Source of the DNA: Holophaga foetida DSM 6591
GTDB lineage: Bacteria; Acidobacteriota; Holophagae; Holophagales; Holophagaceae
Direction: 5' to 3'
Length of the DNA: 64,000 nucleotides
NCBI RefSeq assembly: GCF_000242615.2
Contig: NZ_KI912269.1
Span: 527,775-591,774, forward strand
The position numbers were made by a program, and so were the translations under genes. Of this stretch, positions 47,859-58,028 are shown piece by piece. Position 1 is the stretch's first letter; each line of letters starts with the position of its first letter. Under the pieces are notes generated by a model. That model did not search any database and was not told the DNA's origin. It saw only the letters and a list, made by a program, of their open reading frames with translations.

Positions 47859-48443
47859 TCAACTCTGCGGCTTGAATTCAAAGGAAAGCGAGAATCCCAC
47901 GATGGAACCCTTCTTGTCAGCCTTCGGGTACTGCACGTTCCGGAAATACCGGCTCTGTTCCATCAGCCGATTCTTGAGGAGATTGACGGCCTCAAAGCTG
48001 GTGCTGTCGCCCTCGACCGTGATGGTGTTGCCCTTCTGGGACATTTTCTTGAACCAGACACCATCCGGCAGACAGTTGGCCAGTTCAGTCAAGAAGTAGA
48101 CAGGCGCACGCTGAGACAGACGAAGGCCGACAATGACCTCCTTTTTCTGAGCGAGGGCCGCTTTCTGTTCCCGATATTGTTTCTCAAGTGCATAGTATTT
48201 CTGGAGTTCCTGCTTCTTGGCCTCCAGTTCAACATTGGTGGCCTTCGCGGATTCGACCTTCTTGGAAAGCCAGACGTAGTAGATCCCGCTGCAAGCCACG
48301 AAGAGGAGTCCGATCAGCACACCAGCCACAGGGAACCCAGAGGTTTTCTGTTCCCCCTGATCATAGAGGGCCGCGGGATCCGGGGAATCCTTCTTCCCCC
48401 CCCCCTGGGCCAGGGCGTCTCCAAGGAGATTTATCCTGATCAT
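47859..48443 (-). CDS. pilN: Type IV pilus inner-membrane protein PilN
   Basis: A 194-residue bitopic protein. The N-terminus MIRINLLGDA is the cytoplasmic PilM-binding motif (INLLP-type). One membrane helix (VLIGLLFVACSGIYYVWLSK) is followed by a coiled coil and a ferredoxin-like periplasmic domain (FLTELANCLPDGVWFKKMSQ). ATGA overlap with pilM. Confidence 0.92.
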   Translation of the reverse strand: MIRINLLGDALAQGGGKKDSPDPAALYDQGEQKTSGFPVAGVLIGLLFVACSGIYYVWLSKKVESAKATNVELEAKKQELQKYYALEKQYREQKAALAQKKEVIVGLRLSQRAPVYFLTELANCLPDGVWFKKMSQKGNTITVEGDSTSFEAVNLLKNRLMEQSRYFRNVQYPKADKKGSIVGFSLSFEFKPQS

Positions 48444-49522
48444 CGGTCACCCACCTGGCGGAGAGCCACACCGACTGCAACGGCAGCCGAGCAGCCAATT
48501 TCACTGACCCTCGAAGAATCCACACTTCTCTCGTCCACTTCGAGGGCCTGGAAGGGGTTCATGCGTTCCACGGACACCCGGAAACGATCCCCCAGAACTT
48601 CCAGCAAGCCACTGGTCTTGGCTCCGCCCCCGGAGACGACAATCCGATCGAGGCGATCGACCTTGAAGCTGGAGCGGAAGAAATCGACAGTCCGCGTAAG
48701 CTCATCAGCGAAGCCATCCGAGATGGCCATCAAGGAGGGTTGCACCTCCTCGGCAGTCCTTCCCTCTGCACTTCCACCCTGCTTCAGCAACTCCGCCCCT
48801 TCCCGCGAAACGCCCCAATCCTCCACCAGCTTGTCGGTGAAACGGTTGCCGCCCCAGGCGATGTCCCGCCAGAATGTCGACCGATTGCCGGTGAGCATGG
48901 TCAAGTTGGTGAAACTGGACCCGATATTGACCAGGGCGACCACCTCGTCACGACTGGAAACCGAGTAGTTCGCCTCGTAGGCATTCTGGAGCGCAAATAC
49001 GTCGACATCCACAATCACCGGACGAAGCCCGGCCTGGGCGACACAGGAGACATAAGCCTCCAGTTTGTCCTTCCGGCATGCCACCAGGACGACATCCATA
49101 TTGCCGTCCGCCGGACGCTCCTCAAGGATGGAGAAGTCCAGGGCATAGGAGTCGAGCCCCTGCCCGGCAGGGAAGAAGCTCTCAGCCTCCCACCGCACGG
49201 ATTCCGCCAATTCAGCGGGGCTCATCAGGGGGAAGGTCACCTTCTTGACCATCACCTGCTGGCCGGCCACGGAGATGGCCACCTCCTTGGCTTTGATCTT
49301 CTGCTCAGCAACAACTTGGCGGATGGCTCCAGCGACGGCATTGCTGTCCATGATGTCCCCATCGACGATGGCGTCATGGGGAATGGGTATCTCCCCCAGT
49401 TTCTGAAGCCTATAGCGCTGGCTACCGGCCTTTCCGCTGGACTGGAGCTCGCAGAGCTTGACGCTGCCGGATCCAATGTCCAGACCAACTAGGAGTTTCT
49501 TTTTGCTTTGGAACAGACCCAC
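48440..49522 (-). CDS. pilM: Type IV pilus assembly ATPase-like protein PilM
   Basis: A 360-residue actin/FtsA-like cytoplasmic protein that binds the PilN N-terminus. Nucleotide-binding segments are LLVGLDIGSGSVKLCEL at the N-terminus, VDVDVFALQNAYEANY, ALVNIGSSFTNLTMLTGN and DRIVVSGGGAKTSGLLEVL. First of pilMNOPQ, 70 bp after the PP2C gene on the same strand, so the phosphatase and the J-domain gene may share its transcript. Confidence 0.94.
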   Translation of the reverse strand: MGLFQSKKKLLVGLDIGSGSVKLCELQSSGKAGSQRYRLQKLGEIPIPHDAIVDGDIMDSNAVAGAIRQVVAEQKIKAKEVAISVAGQQVMVKKVTFPLMSPAELAESVRWEAESFFPAGQGLDSYALDFSILEERPADGNMDVVLVACRKDKLEAYVSCVAQAGLRPVIVDVDVFALQNAYEANYSVSSRDEVVALVNIGSSFTNLTMLTGNRSTFWRDIAWGGNRFTDKLVEDWGVSREGAELLKQGGSAEGRTAEEVQPSLMAISDGFADELTRTVDFFRSSFKVDRLDRIVVSGGGAKTSGLLEVLGDRFRVSVERMNPFQALEVDERSVDSSRVSEIGCSAAVAVGVALRQVGDR

Positions 49523-49592
49523 GGGGAGCCTCGCTTTTCGGATTTTGTAATGAATTGTACCGATGTAAACGTTCGCGTCAAGGCGCGGACTG

Positions 49593-50366
49593 TCAAGCCA
49601 AAATATTGTCTAACTCGAAACCAACAAGCACCACAGTCACGTTGTCTTCCCCTCCATTCTCCAAGGCCTTTTTTACAAGCTTTTCAGCGGCAATCGCTAA
49701 GGAATCACTGTTTTGGACGATTTTCCAGATCTCTTCGTCAGGCACCATACCAGAAAGCCCGTCCGAGCAAAGCAAAAGGCGATCCAGTTCTTTCACTTGG
49801 AGTTCCTGAATAGAGACATCCAGTTCGCCGCCATTGCCAAGTGCCTGGGTGATAACGTTTCGAAAGGGGTGTTTCCGAGCCTCCTCTGCAGTGAGAATCC
49901 CGTTCGCGACCTGATCCGCAACCCAGGAATGATCGCGCGTTATCTGACGTATCCCATCTGGATTCAGCAAGTAAGCCCGACTATCCCCCACGTGTGCCAT
50001 GGTCACACAGTCCCCTTTGACAAGGCATGCCACAACGGTGGACCCCATGGACTCCCGCTCGGGATTTTCCCGGATGTCATCAAGAATGGCTTGGTCGGAG
50101 AGAAGCAGGGCCGCCTTCAGGCGATTGCCGTCATATGGAATCCGGGCATCGTAATCCAGAGGCCAAGTGCGATCCCGCTCTGCAGTCTGTGCAATGAACT
50201 CCTCAACCTTTTCCACAACAATCCGGCTGGCCACCTCCCCAGCGGCGTGCCCCCCCAAGCCATCCGCCACCAGGAAAAGGCCCAGTTCCATATCGACGAG
50301 CAGGTTGTCCTCATTGTGTTTGCGGATGCATCCGACATCCGACAGTCCAGCTGCAACCACCCGCAT
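49593..50366 (-). CDS. PP2C-family serine/threonine phosphatase (pil-linked)
   Basis: A 257-residue single-domain PP2C phosphatase with all metal motifs: GCIRKHNEDNLLVD, LVADGLGGHAAGEVASR, GSTVVACLVKGDCVTMAHVGDSRAYLL, LLLCSDGLSGMVPDEE and ENGGEDNVTVVLVGF. The start at 50366 has GGGAG 6 bp upstream; an ATG two codons earlier has no room for a ribosome site. It overlaps the region between the J-domain gene and pilM and may modulate Ser/Thr phosphorylation of nearby products. Confidence 0.93.
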   Translation of the reverse strand: MRVVAAGLSDVGCIRKHNEDNLLVDMELGLFLVADGLGGHAAGEVASRIVVEKVEEFIAQTAERDRTWPLDYDARIPYDGNRLKAALLLSDQAILDDIRENPERESMGSTVVACLVKGDCVTMAHVGDSRAYLLNPDGIRQITRDHSWVADQVANGILTAEEARKHPFRNVITQALGNGGELDVSIQELQVKELDRLLLCSDGLSGMVPDEEIWKIVQNSDSLAIAAEKLVKKALENGGEDNVTVVLVGFELDNILA

Positions 50367-50368
50367 GA

Positions 50369-51079
50369 TCATCTCCCACCCTTCATACGTGCCATCCCGC
50401 CCCGAATCCGCCCCACCAACTCAGCCCACTGGTCAGCCAAAGAGCCCCCGAGATACCCCTTGGACTTTGCCGGAACCGCCTTGGCGAACACCGGGTGGTT
50501 CGGAGCAATGCGACGGGCTGTCTCCCATAGGGCGGTCGCCCGAGCGTACATCCCCACGGACTGAAAGAGCTCCGCAAGGCGGATGGTGGAATCCACATCC
50601 CTGGGATTCAAGCGGATGGCGGCCTCCAAGGCCCTGGATTCAGCCTTCTTGTCCCCGGTGCTTTCTGCAACAGCCCTGGCCAGGAGGGCCTGGTATTCAC
50701 CCTTGCCCCCATCCATCTTGATCGCAAAGTGGACCAGACCCAGCGCCTTCTGGAAATCCCCGTGGTCCATGCAAGCCTTGGCCTCCCGATACCAGTCCTC
50801 GGCATTCCGCTCCTTTGGAGCGGGTGCCTCCTCCAGATCGATCCTCGATTCCGACGGATTCACGGAGGCCTGGACCGGGGTAGGCGAGGCGGCACCTCTG
50901 GCAACGTCCTTCAGCATGCTGAAGGCCTCCGCCAGATGGCGGAACTTCGATTCAGCTTCAGCCTTTGCGGGCCCCACAAACTTGTCGGGATGCCACTGCT
51001 TCGCTAAGCGGTGATAGGCCGACTTGATCTCCTCCGCAGAAGCGCCCGGTGACAGTTCCAGGATTTCGTATGGATTCAT
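50369..51079 (-). CDS. J-domain protein with TPR-like repeats
   Basis: 236 residues. The N-terminal J domain (1-60) contains YEILELSPGASAEEIKSAYH and the essential HPD (KQWHPDKFVG), so it can stimulate a DnaK ATPase. The second half holds TPR-like helices (AEDWYREAKACMDHGDFQKA, LALVHFAIKMDGGKGEYQAL, LEAAIRLNPRDVDSTIRLAE). Its stop lies 2 bp from the start of the phosphatase gene. No Zn-finger or C-terminal DnaJ domains. Confidence 0.88.
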   Translation of the reverse strand: MNPYEILELSPGASAEEIKSAYHRLAKQWHPDKFVGPAKAEAESKFRHLAEAFSMLKDVARGAASPTPVQASVNPSESRIDLEEAPAPKERNAEDWYREAKACMDHGDFQKALGLVHFAIKMDGGKGEYQALLARAVAESTGDKKAESRALEAAIRLNPRDVDSTIRLAELFQSVGMYARATALWETARRIAPNHPVFAKAVPAKSKGYLGGSLADQWAELVGRIRGGMARMKGGR

Positions 51080-51264
51080 GGGGATGCCCGATTCTGCAGG
51101 TGGTAACTATTCGATATTCCGGCTCAATAGCTTGAATTTGGACCAGCCGATGCAAGCGGAAAGCAGGAGAGTTTCTAGATATTACCCCCGTTGACCTCGC
51201 CAGGGAATGAGAGACTCACAGTGTTCCCCCGAAAAAGCCCGTAGAATGGAGGGCGAGGTGTTAA

Positions 51265-52392
<1,128 letters not shown>

Positions 52393-52938
52393 GTGGCCAG
52401 CAAGAAGGAACTCCGGCAGCATTACATGGCACTGCGCAATGGAGCTCCGGAGACTGATCGCCAGCGGGCTTCCCAGGCCATCTGCGAGGCCATCGGCCAC
52501 TTCTGCCAAAGCCGGAGGATCACCCATCTCGGCGTCTTCTGGCCCTACGGCTCCGAGATCGATCTGCGGCCCCTCATCGCGGGGCACCCCGATTGGCTCT
52601 TCTTCTTCCCTCGCGTGGCCTCCACCAAACCCCCTCGGCTGGTCTGGGGACCAGAACCCCTGGAACCAGGGATGTGGGGCCTCATGGAACCTGCCCTGGC
52701 CCAACACTTCGACCCACCCGTCCAACTCCTGCTGGTGCCGGGCTTGGCCTTCGATGCCAAGGGATTCAGACTGGGCTACGGCGGCGGATTCTACGATGTG
52801 ACCCTGGCCCACCTGAACGAGGGGATCACCACCCTGGCGGTGGGCTTCGACTTCCAACGCTGCGAAGCCCTGCCGAGCGAACCCCAGGACCTCCCGGTGC
52901 AGGCCTTGATGACAGAAGCTGGTTTGACCTGGTTCTAG
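52393..52938 (+). CDS. 5-formyltetrahydrofolate cyclo-ligase
   Basis: A 181-residue enzyme converting 5-formyl-THF to methenyl-THF with ATP. N-terminal KKELRQHYMALRNG, mid VFWPYGSEIDLRPLI, and the nucleotide-binding motif LLVPGLAFDAKGFRLGYGGGFYD are characteristic. The GTG start immediately abuts the mqnE stop, so it is co-transcribed. Converges with the FHA gene after 3 bp. Confidence 0.92.
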   Translation: MASKKELRQHYMALRNGAPETDRQRASQAICEAIGHFCQSRRITHLGVFWPYGSEIDLRPLIAGHPDWLFFFPRVASTKPPRLVWGPEPLEPGMWGLMEPALAQHFDPPVQLLLVPGLAFDAKGFRLGYGGGFYDVTLAHLNEGITTLAVGFDFQRCEALPSEPQDLPVQALMTEAGLTWF

Positions 52939-52941
52939 GGA

Positions 52942-55044
52942 TCAGCTGAGTTTCAGGATGCTCGTTCCACCCGGATAGTCCTCGGTGGAGGATTCCCTCA
53001 TCTTCTGGAGCACCTGCATCAAGCCGCGGATCCGTTCCACCATGTCCCCGATCTTGGCGAACTTGGGCTCGTCGGGGTACTTCCGCTCCAGGAGTTCCAC
53101 CTGCATGGATATGACCGCGAGGGGGTTGTTGATCTCGTGTTTGAGGGAACCGGCCATCTGCCGGAAGGAATCCAACCGCTCTGCGGCCAAGGCCTTCCGC
53201 TGAAGCTCCTCGTGACCCTTGAGAACCTGGAGCCGGTTGTGCAGCATCTCCCATCGGAACCCCTCCGGCAGCCAATCCGTGGCTCCGACCGCGAGGAGTG
53301 TCGAAAAGAGTTCCTCCGGGGCCCTCACCACCAGGATGGGTACCGTCAGGAAAGAGGGATGGCGGCGGAAGGTCTGGATGGCCCCGACAGGATCTGTCAT
53401 ACCCTTGGCATCCAGGACCAGATAAGCGAAGGCGGGCAAAGGTACCCTAGGCGGTTCGGATTCGAGGGGATAGATGGAAAGTCCCCCGGCCTCCGCAACG
53501 CTCTCAAAGAGGCCCATGAGTTCATAGTCCTCGGTCACCAGGCCCAGAAGGGGAAGCTGGGATTCCTCAGAGACACGTTCCAGGCTCTTGGCAAAAGAGA
53601 TGGCCAGGACTTGGTTGTTCCACCGCCATTCAATCCCGGCTTCAGAAAGTGCATGGAGGGTCCAGGGGTCCGGCGACGGTGGAGACAGGAGGGCAGAGAA
53701 CTCCAGGAGAAGGATCCAGTCCCCTGCATCCTCGCTCCAGCGTCCCTTGACAAGCCCCCCCCTGACCACCTGCATGAGGAGGGGCTCCACCAGGCCCATG
53801 ACCGCCTGGAGGGCCAATCCACCTGCCATCCAGACCGTGCCGAATGGCACCGGGTCAAGCTGAAGGGTGGCCCCCTTCAAGGCCAGGAGCTCCCTCCAGG
53901 CAGATCCTATCTGGGCATGGAGGGCATCCAGTCCACGGGAAAGGTTGACCTCTCGTGGGGTCTCCAGCAAGGTCTCCTGCAGCCCCATTTCCACCAGAGC
54001 CTGGAGACGTTCCACCTGATGGAGCAGCGCCTCCAGGCGCCGCCCCTCGCCCTCTTCGCCGTAGCCCTGGAGCCACCGTAGGGAACTGTTCATGGCACCG
54101 AGGAGCTCTCCGGTCCTCGCCACGAGACGTTCGTGGAGCGTCTTGAGGCGGAGAAGCTCCCCCTGGATCTCGGCATGGCCGATGGCCTTCTGGGTGAGCT
54201 GGGTGTGGCGGAGGGTGATGGCTCCCAGACGGACAAAGGCCTGGAAGAGGGCCAGATCAAAGCGGGAGAATCCCCGGGTGGTATTCGAGCGGTCCAGGTA
54301 GAGGATCCCGAGCACGTTCCCGTCGAACGCCATGGGGGCGCACATGAGGGCTCCCCGCTCCAGCTCCACCAAGCTCGATCCCCCGAACCGCGGATCCATC
54401 GTCGGGGCGTTGGAGAGCACAGCCGTCTTGTGGCGGCCCACATAGTCCAGGACGGACTGCGAGAGCCCCACCTGGTCCTCCACATCCCCGATCCGGTAGA
54501 CACTCTGCCAGGAAGCACCCGGAGCGGCGGTCACCACAAAGCCCCGATCCGCCCCCAGGAGCTTCAGGGATTCGTCCAACAGGCTCCGGATGAGTGCGGT
54601 GGCACTGGATTCCCGAAGCAGGGCCTCCGTAGCTTTGTGAAGGAGTTCAAGCCCACGGACCAGGGCCAGTCCCTGGGAGGGCTCCGGTTTGACCTCAGTG
54701 AAGAGATCCCCCACGCCTTCCACGAAGTTCACACCGTCGAGCCCGGGAAAACCATGGGTGAAGGACAGGCGCCAGTCCCCCAGGGAGATTTCATCCCCAT
54801 CCTCCAGCAGGCTGCCGAAGGGGGTCCCCACCGGAAGCCCGTTGAGAAGGGTCCCGTTCCTGGATCCCAGATCCCGAAGCCACCACTTTCCCTCAGAGAG
54901 GAAGATCATGGCATGCATCCGGGAGACACTAGGATCCCCTGGCCTGGCCATGGTGGAGGCCACCGGATCCCGCCCCAGCGAGGAATCCCCATCCAGCCGA
55001 TGGCGGCTCAGGAACTCGCCTTCGAACCAGGACACATAGGGCAC
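52942..55044 (-). CDS. FHA-GAF signalling protein ending in an isolated HisKA-like helix
   Basis: 700 residues, no membrane helix. Order: FHA domain (about 20-85, VSRMHAMIFLSEGKWWLRDLGSRNGTLLNG), GAF domain (about 130-290, GALMCAPMAFDGNVLGILYLD), a helical and alpha/beta region resembling a worn-out kinase core (about 300-490), a receiver-like domain without an obvious phospho-Asp (about 500-600), and a C-terminal H-box (SLKHEINNPLAVI, H636). No ATP-binding domain follows the H-box. It may be phosphorylated in trans or act as a scaffold. GTG start with GAGGAGG 7 bp upstream. Confidence 0.78.
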   Translation of the reverse strand: MPYVSWFEGEFLSRHRLDGDSSLGRDPVASTMARPGDPSVSRMHAMIFLSEGKWWLRDLGSRNGTLLNGLPVGTPFGSLLEDGDEISLGDWRLSFTHGFPGLDGVNFVEGVGDLFTEVKPEPSQGLALVRGLELLHKATEALLRESSATALIRSLLDESLKLLGADRGFVVTAAPGASWQSVYRIGDVEDQVGLSQSVLDYVGRHKTAVLSNAPTMDPRFGGSSLVELERGALMCAPMAFDGNVLGILYLDRSNTTRGFSRFDLALFQAFVRLGAITLRHTQLTQKAIGHAEIQGELLRLKTLHERLVARTGELLGAMNSSLRWLQGYGEEGEGRRLEALLHQVERLQALVEMGLQETLLETPREVNLSRGLDALHAQIGSAWRELLALKGATLQLDPVPFGTVWMAGGLALQAVMGLVEPLLMQVVRGGLVKGRWSEDAGDWILLLEFSALLSPPSPDPWTLHALSEAGIEWRWNNQVLAISFAKSLERVSEESQLPLLGLVTEDYELMGLFESVAEAGGLSIYPLESEPPRVPLPAFAYLVLDAKGMTDPVGAIQTFRRHPSFLTVPILVVRAPEELFSTLLAVGATDWLPEGFRWEMLHNRLQVLKGHEELQRKALAAERLDSFRQMAGSLKHEINNPLAVISMQVELLERKYPDEPKFAKIGDMVERIRGLMQVLQKMRESSTEDYPGGTSILKLS

Positions 55045-55078
55045 GGTGCCTCCTCGGGACTACGTCATCTGTCCGACA

Positions 55079-55381
55079 TCAGGGATTGGGTAAAGCATAA
55101 CCTGTCGGCTTGGTGCGGCTAGGACGGAAAACCAGGATCGTGTGACCAATGGTCCAGACGTGCTCCAGACCGGTAACCCGGGATTTGAGGGCCTCCACGG
55201 CCGCCTCCTCATCTTCTGAGGTATTCTGGTTCAGCTTGATCTTCATGAGTTCCAGGCTGTCCAGCATCTGGTCCAGCTCGGCAGCAAGGGCATCCGTGAC
55301 CCCGGCCTTGCCGATATGCACCACAGGCTTGAGGTGGTGCGCCTCGGCCTTCAGGAATTGTCTCTGCTTGGGTGTCAGCAT
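55079..55381 (-). CDS. YhbY/CRM-domain RNA-binding protein
   Basis: A 100-residue single CRM domain protein associated with large ribosomal subunit assembly. Conserved: LTPKQRQFLKAEAHHLKPVVHIGKAGVTDALAAELDQ with the GxxG loop, LELMKIKLNQN and IGHTILVFRPSRT. GGAGG precedes the ATG at 55381. It is 34 bp upstream of the FHA gene on the same strand. Confidence 0.92.
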   Translation of the reverse strand: MLTPKQRQFLKAEAHHLKPVVHIGKAGVTDALAAELDQMLDSLELMKIKLNQNTSEDEEAAVEALKSRVTGLEHVWTIGHTILVFRPSRTKPTGYALPNP

Positions 55382-55499
55382 GGCGCCCTCCAAACGTTCA
55401 GCGTATCGTCACTTTGGCTGAGAATAATCACGAAAGCCCCGGAGCCTCCCATGCCCGGCCCATTCCCATGACTCGGCCGCAGTAACTTTCCGCGAGCGA

Positions 55500-55550
55500 C
55501 GCTTTTCTTGGTGCCCCTTGGGGTCCTTCGTGTCTTTGTGGCTGGGTTAT
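55500..55550. repeat. Phrase-like intergenic repeat remnant
   Basis: The stretch contains TTGGTGCCCCTTGGGGTCC and CTTCGTGTCTTTGTGG, the wording of a widespread short intergenic repeat class. It lies between the macB-like gene end and YhbY. Similar wording is seen at 15810-15840 and, in a different variety (CTCTGCG), at 2710-2735. Confidence 0.4.
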
Positions 55551-55553
55551 TAT

Positions 55554-56780
55554 CTATTCAAAACGCAACGCCTCAATGGGATCCAGCCTCGAAGCCTTCC
55601 AGGCCGGGTAGAGGCCGAAGGTAACGCCGATGGCCGCCGGGACGAGAAAGGCAGCCGCGGCGGCCCAAAGCGGGATGGTGCCCACAGTGCCCAGGAGGAC
55701 CTGCCCCAGGGCAGCACCAGCGGCGTAGCCCAGGACCATGCCGACGGCCCCGCCGAAGATGGAGAGCAGGGCCGCCTCAATGAGGAATTGCATCAGGACA
55801 TCCCGGCGCTTGGCCCCCACGGCCTTGCGGATGCCGATCTCCCGGGTCCGCTCTGTCACGCTCACCAGCATGATGTTCATGATGCCGATGCCCCCCACCA
55901 GGAGGGCGATGGACACCATACCCCCGGCCACGGTGCCGATGATGCCGGTGATGGTGCCCACGATGGAGGCGAACTCCTTGGGGCTGAAGACACGGAAGCC
56001 CTCCTGCTCCTTGGGCTTGAAGCCCCGGATCCGCCGAAGGGCCTCGGTCACCAGTAGCGCCCCATCGTCGGCGCTGGTGCGAGGGTCGATCCGGACCTGG
56101 CAGAAGAGTTGGCGGCGCTGGGCCTCTGAAAGCAAAGCCATGCCGGTGCTCAGGGGCATCAACACGTTGCTGTCGGGATCATGCCCCATCGTCGTCCCCT
56201 GCTCCTCCAGCACACCGATGATCTCCAGACTCTGGGTGGGGGTCTGGAGCACCCGCCCGATGGGATTGCCCTTGATGGCCAGCTTCTCCAGGATCTTGGG
56301 CCCCACGATGGCCACCTTGTTGCCCAGGCGAAGATCACTGGGCACGAAATTGCGGCCGAGCCTCAGGGCGATGTCGTTGGCCTCCAGGTAGCTGTCATCC
56401 GTCATCACGAGGCTCGAACTGGTAGTGCGACCGTTGGCCTTCAGCTCGGAGTTGGTGATGGCCAGGGGCGTCACCAGGGTGATCTGGGGAACGGCCCGCT
56501 GGAGGGCCTTGAAGTCATCCAGGGTGAGATCCCGGTTGCGCACCTTCTGGTATTCATCAAAGGGGATATCCTGGGGCATGAGGGGCCGGACGAAGAGGGT
56601 CTGGCTACCGGCCCGCTCCACCTGTTTCAGGACGCTCCGCTCCAGCCCCCGCACCAGGCTCACCACGACAATCACCGCCGCCACGCCGATGATGATCCCG
56701 AGGGTGGTGAGGGCGGACCTCAGCTTGTTGGCCCTCAGGGATTTCAAAGCGGCATGGGTCGGTTCGAGGAGGTCCATCAC
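55554..56780 (-). CDS. MacB/FtsX-type ABC transporter permease
   Basis: A 408-residue permease: one N-terminal membrane helix (ALTTLGIIIGVAAVIVVVSLV), a large periplasmic MacB_PCD domain (about 50-260), and three C-terminal helices (GMVSIALLVGGIGIMNIMLVSVTER followed by TREIGIRKAVGAKRRDVL, the FtsX signature, and GLYPAWKASRLDPIEALRFE). No ATPase domain is attached, and no ATPase gene is adjacent. ATGA overlap with the adaptor gene. Likely part of a tripartite export or lipoprotein-type system. Confidence 0.9.
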   Translation of the reverse strand: MMDLLEPTHAALKSLRANKLRSALTTLGIIIGVAAVIVVVSLVRGLERSVLKQVERAGSQTLFVRPLMPQDIPFDEYQKVRNRDLTLDDFKALQRAVPQITLVTPLAITNSELKANGRTTSSSLVMTDDSYLEANDIALRLGRNFVPSDLRLGNKVAIVGPKILEKLAIKGNPIGRVLQTPTQSLEIIGVLEEQGTTMGHDPDSNVLMPLSTGMALLSEAQRRQLFCQVRIDPRTSADDGALLVTEALRRIRGFKPKEQEGFRVFSPKEFASIVGTITGIIGTVAGGMVSIALLVGGIGIMNIMLVSVTERTREIGIRKAVGAKRRDVLMQFLIEAALLSIFGGAVGMVLGYAAGAALGQVLLGTVGTIPLWAAAAAFLVPAAIGVTFGLYPAWKASRLDPIEALRFE

Positions 56781-58024
56781 TGGTCCCGCTTCTGGGCCTT
56801 CTGTTCCTGCTGGGTGTCAGAAAGCTTCCTGAGCTTCACGGAAGTGCGCTCCTTCAACTCCTTGAGCTTGCGGATGGGCCCAGTGAGGACCTTCTCATCC
56901 CCCTGCAGCCCCTCCTTCACTTCGAAGAACTGAGTGTTGGCGGCGCCGGTCTCGACATTGCGCTCCATGGCCCGACCGTTCTGGACCACCCACACAACGG
57001 AACGGGCCTCCGGACTCAAGAGCCCCTTTTTCTGGGCATCCTCGAGGCTCCCTTCCCTTTCCATCACGGACTGGAGGGGCACCCGGAGAACGCCCTTGGC
57101 CTCTGATGTCAGGATCACGGCCCGGGTACTCATCCCGGGCCGAAGGCGGGGAATGTTAGCTCCACCCATGTCCAAGGCCACCTTGACCTTGTACATGTTG
57201 GCGTCCTGGCCGACTTTCTCGGCCGCCGAAGCGATCTCCAGCACCCTCCCCTGGAAGACCTCCCCCGGGAAGGGCTCCACCATCACCTGGGCAGCCTGCC
57301 CCAGGCGGAGGCGGACCACCTCGTTCTCGTTCACGTTGATCTCGGCGTTGATCTCGCTCATGTCCGAAATGATCATGAGAGTGGCCCCCGGCAGGTTGCT
57401 CATGCCCGGAATGGCCGTCTCGCCCTTCTCCGCCTTGAGGGAGGTCACCCTCCCGGCAATGGGGGCGCGGATGATGGCCTTGCCGAGCCCATCCCGCATA
57501 CCCGCCGCATTGGCCACGTTCTGGGCCACGTTCGCCCGGGCGGCCTTGTAACTGAGTTCAGCGCTCTCCAGGGCCAGACGGGCCTGCCGACACTCCTCGT
57601 CGGAGACTAGGCCCTGCCGGAAGAGGTTCTCCAGACGCTGGGTCGTCTCGCCCTGGCGCCTCAGCACCGCCCCCAGCCTGGCCTCGTCCTGACGGGAGGC
57701 CATCACGGCAGCCTCAGCCTGACTCAACTGCTGCTGGAGGCGCACCCGGTCCAGGGTGACCAGGAGATCCCCGGCCTTCACATCCTGACCGTCCTGGACA
57801 TGCAGGGCCTTGATCTCCCCCGCCACGCTGGTGCCGATGTTGATCTTGACCCTGGCCTGGATCTCGCCGCTGGCGTTGATGGTCTCCCGAACATCCCCCC
57901 GGCTGGCTGCATCCCAGGAATAGGCATCGGGCGAATCCTGGCCGCTTCGAAAGGCCAGCCCCAGACCGGCAGCCACCAGAATCAGGACCGCCAGCCCACC
58001 CAGGATTTTCGTTCGCTTACTCAC
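56777..58024 (-). CDS. MacA/HlyD-type periplasmic adaptor protein
   Basis: A 415-residue membrane-fusion protein. One N-terminal anchor helix (ILGGLAVLILVAAGLGLAF), the lipoyl/barrel-sandwich half-motifs GEIKALHVQDGQDVKAGDLL and IIRAPIAGRVTSLKAEKGET, a coiled-coil hairpin between them, and beta-barrel and membrane-proximal domains (VQNGRAMERNVETGAANTQF, GLQGDEKVLTGPIRKL). GTG start with GAGG 6 bp upstream, 4 bp after the RNase R stop. Pairs with the permease that follows. Confidence 0.9.
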   Translation of the reverse strand: MSKRTKILGGLAVLILVAAGLGLAFRSGQDSPDAYSWDAASRGDVRETINASGEIQARVKINIGTSVAGEIKALHVQDGQDVKAGDLLVTLDRVRLQQQLSQAEAAVMASRQDEARLGAVLRRQGETTQRLENLFRQGLVSDEECRQARLALESAELSYKAARANVAQNVANAAGMRDGLGKAIIRAPIAGRVTSLKAEKGETAIPGMSNLPGATLMIISDMSEINAEINVNENEVVRLRLGQAAQVMVEPFPGEVFQGRVLEIASAAEKVGQDANMYKVKVALDMGGANIPRLRPGMSTRAVILTSEAKGVLRVPLQSVMEREGSLEDAQKKGLLSPEARSVVWVVQNGRAMERNVETGAANTQFFEVKEGLQGDEKVLTGPIRKLKELKERTSVKLRKLSDTQQEQKAQKRDQ

Positions 58025-58028
58025 GCGC

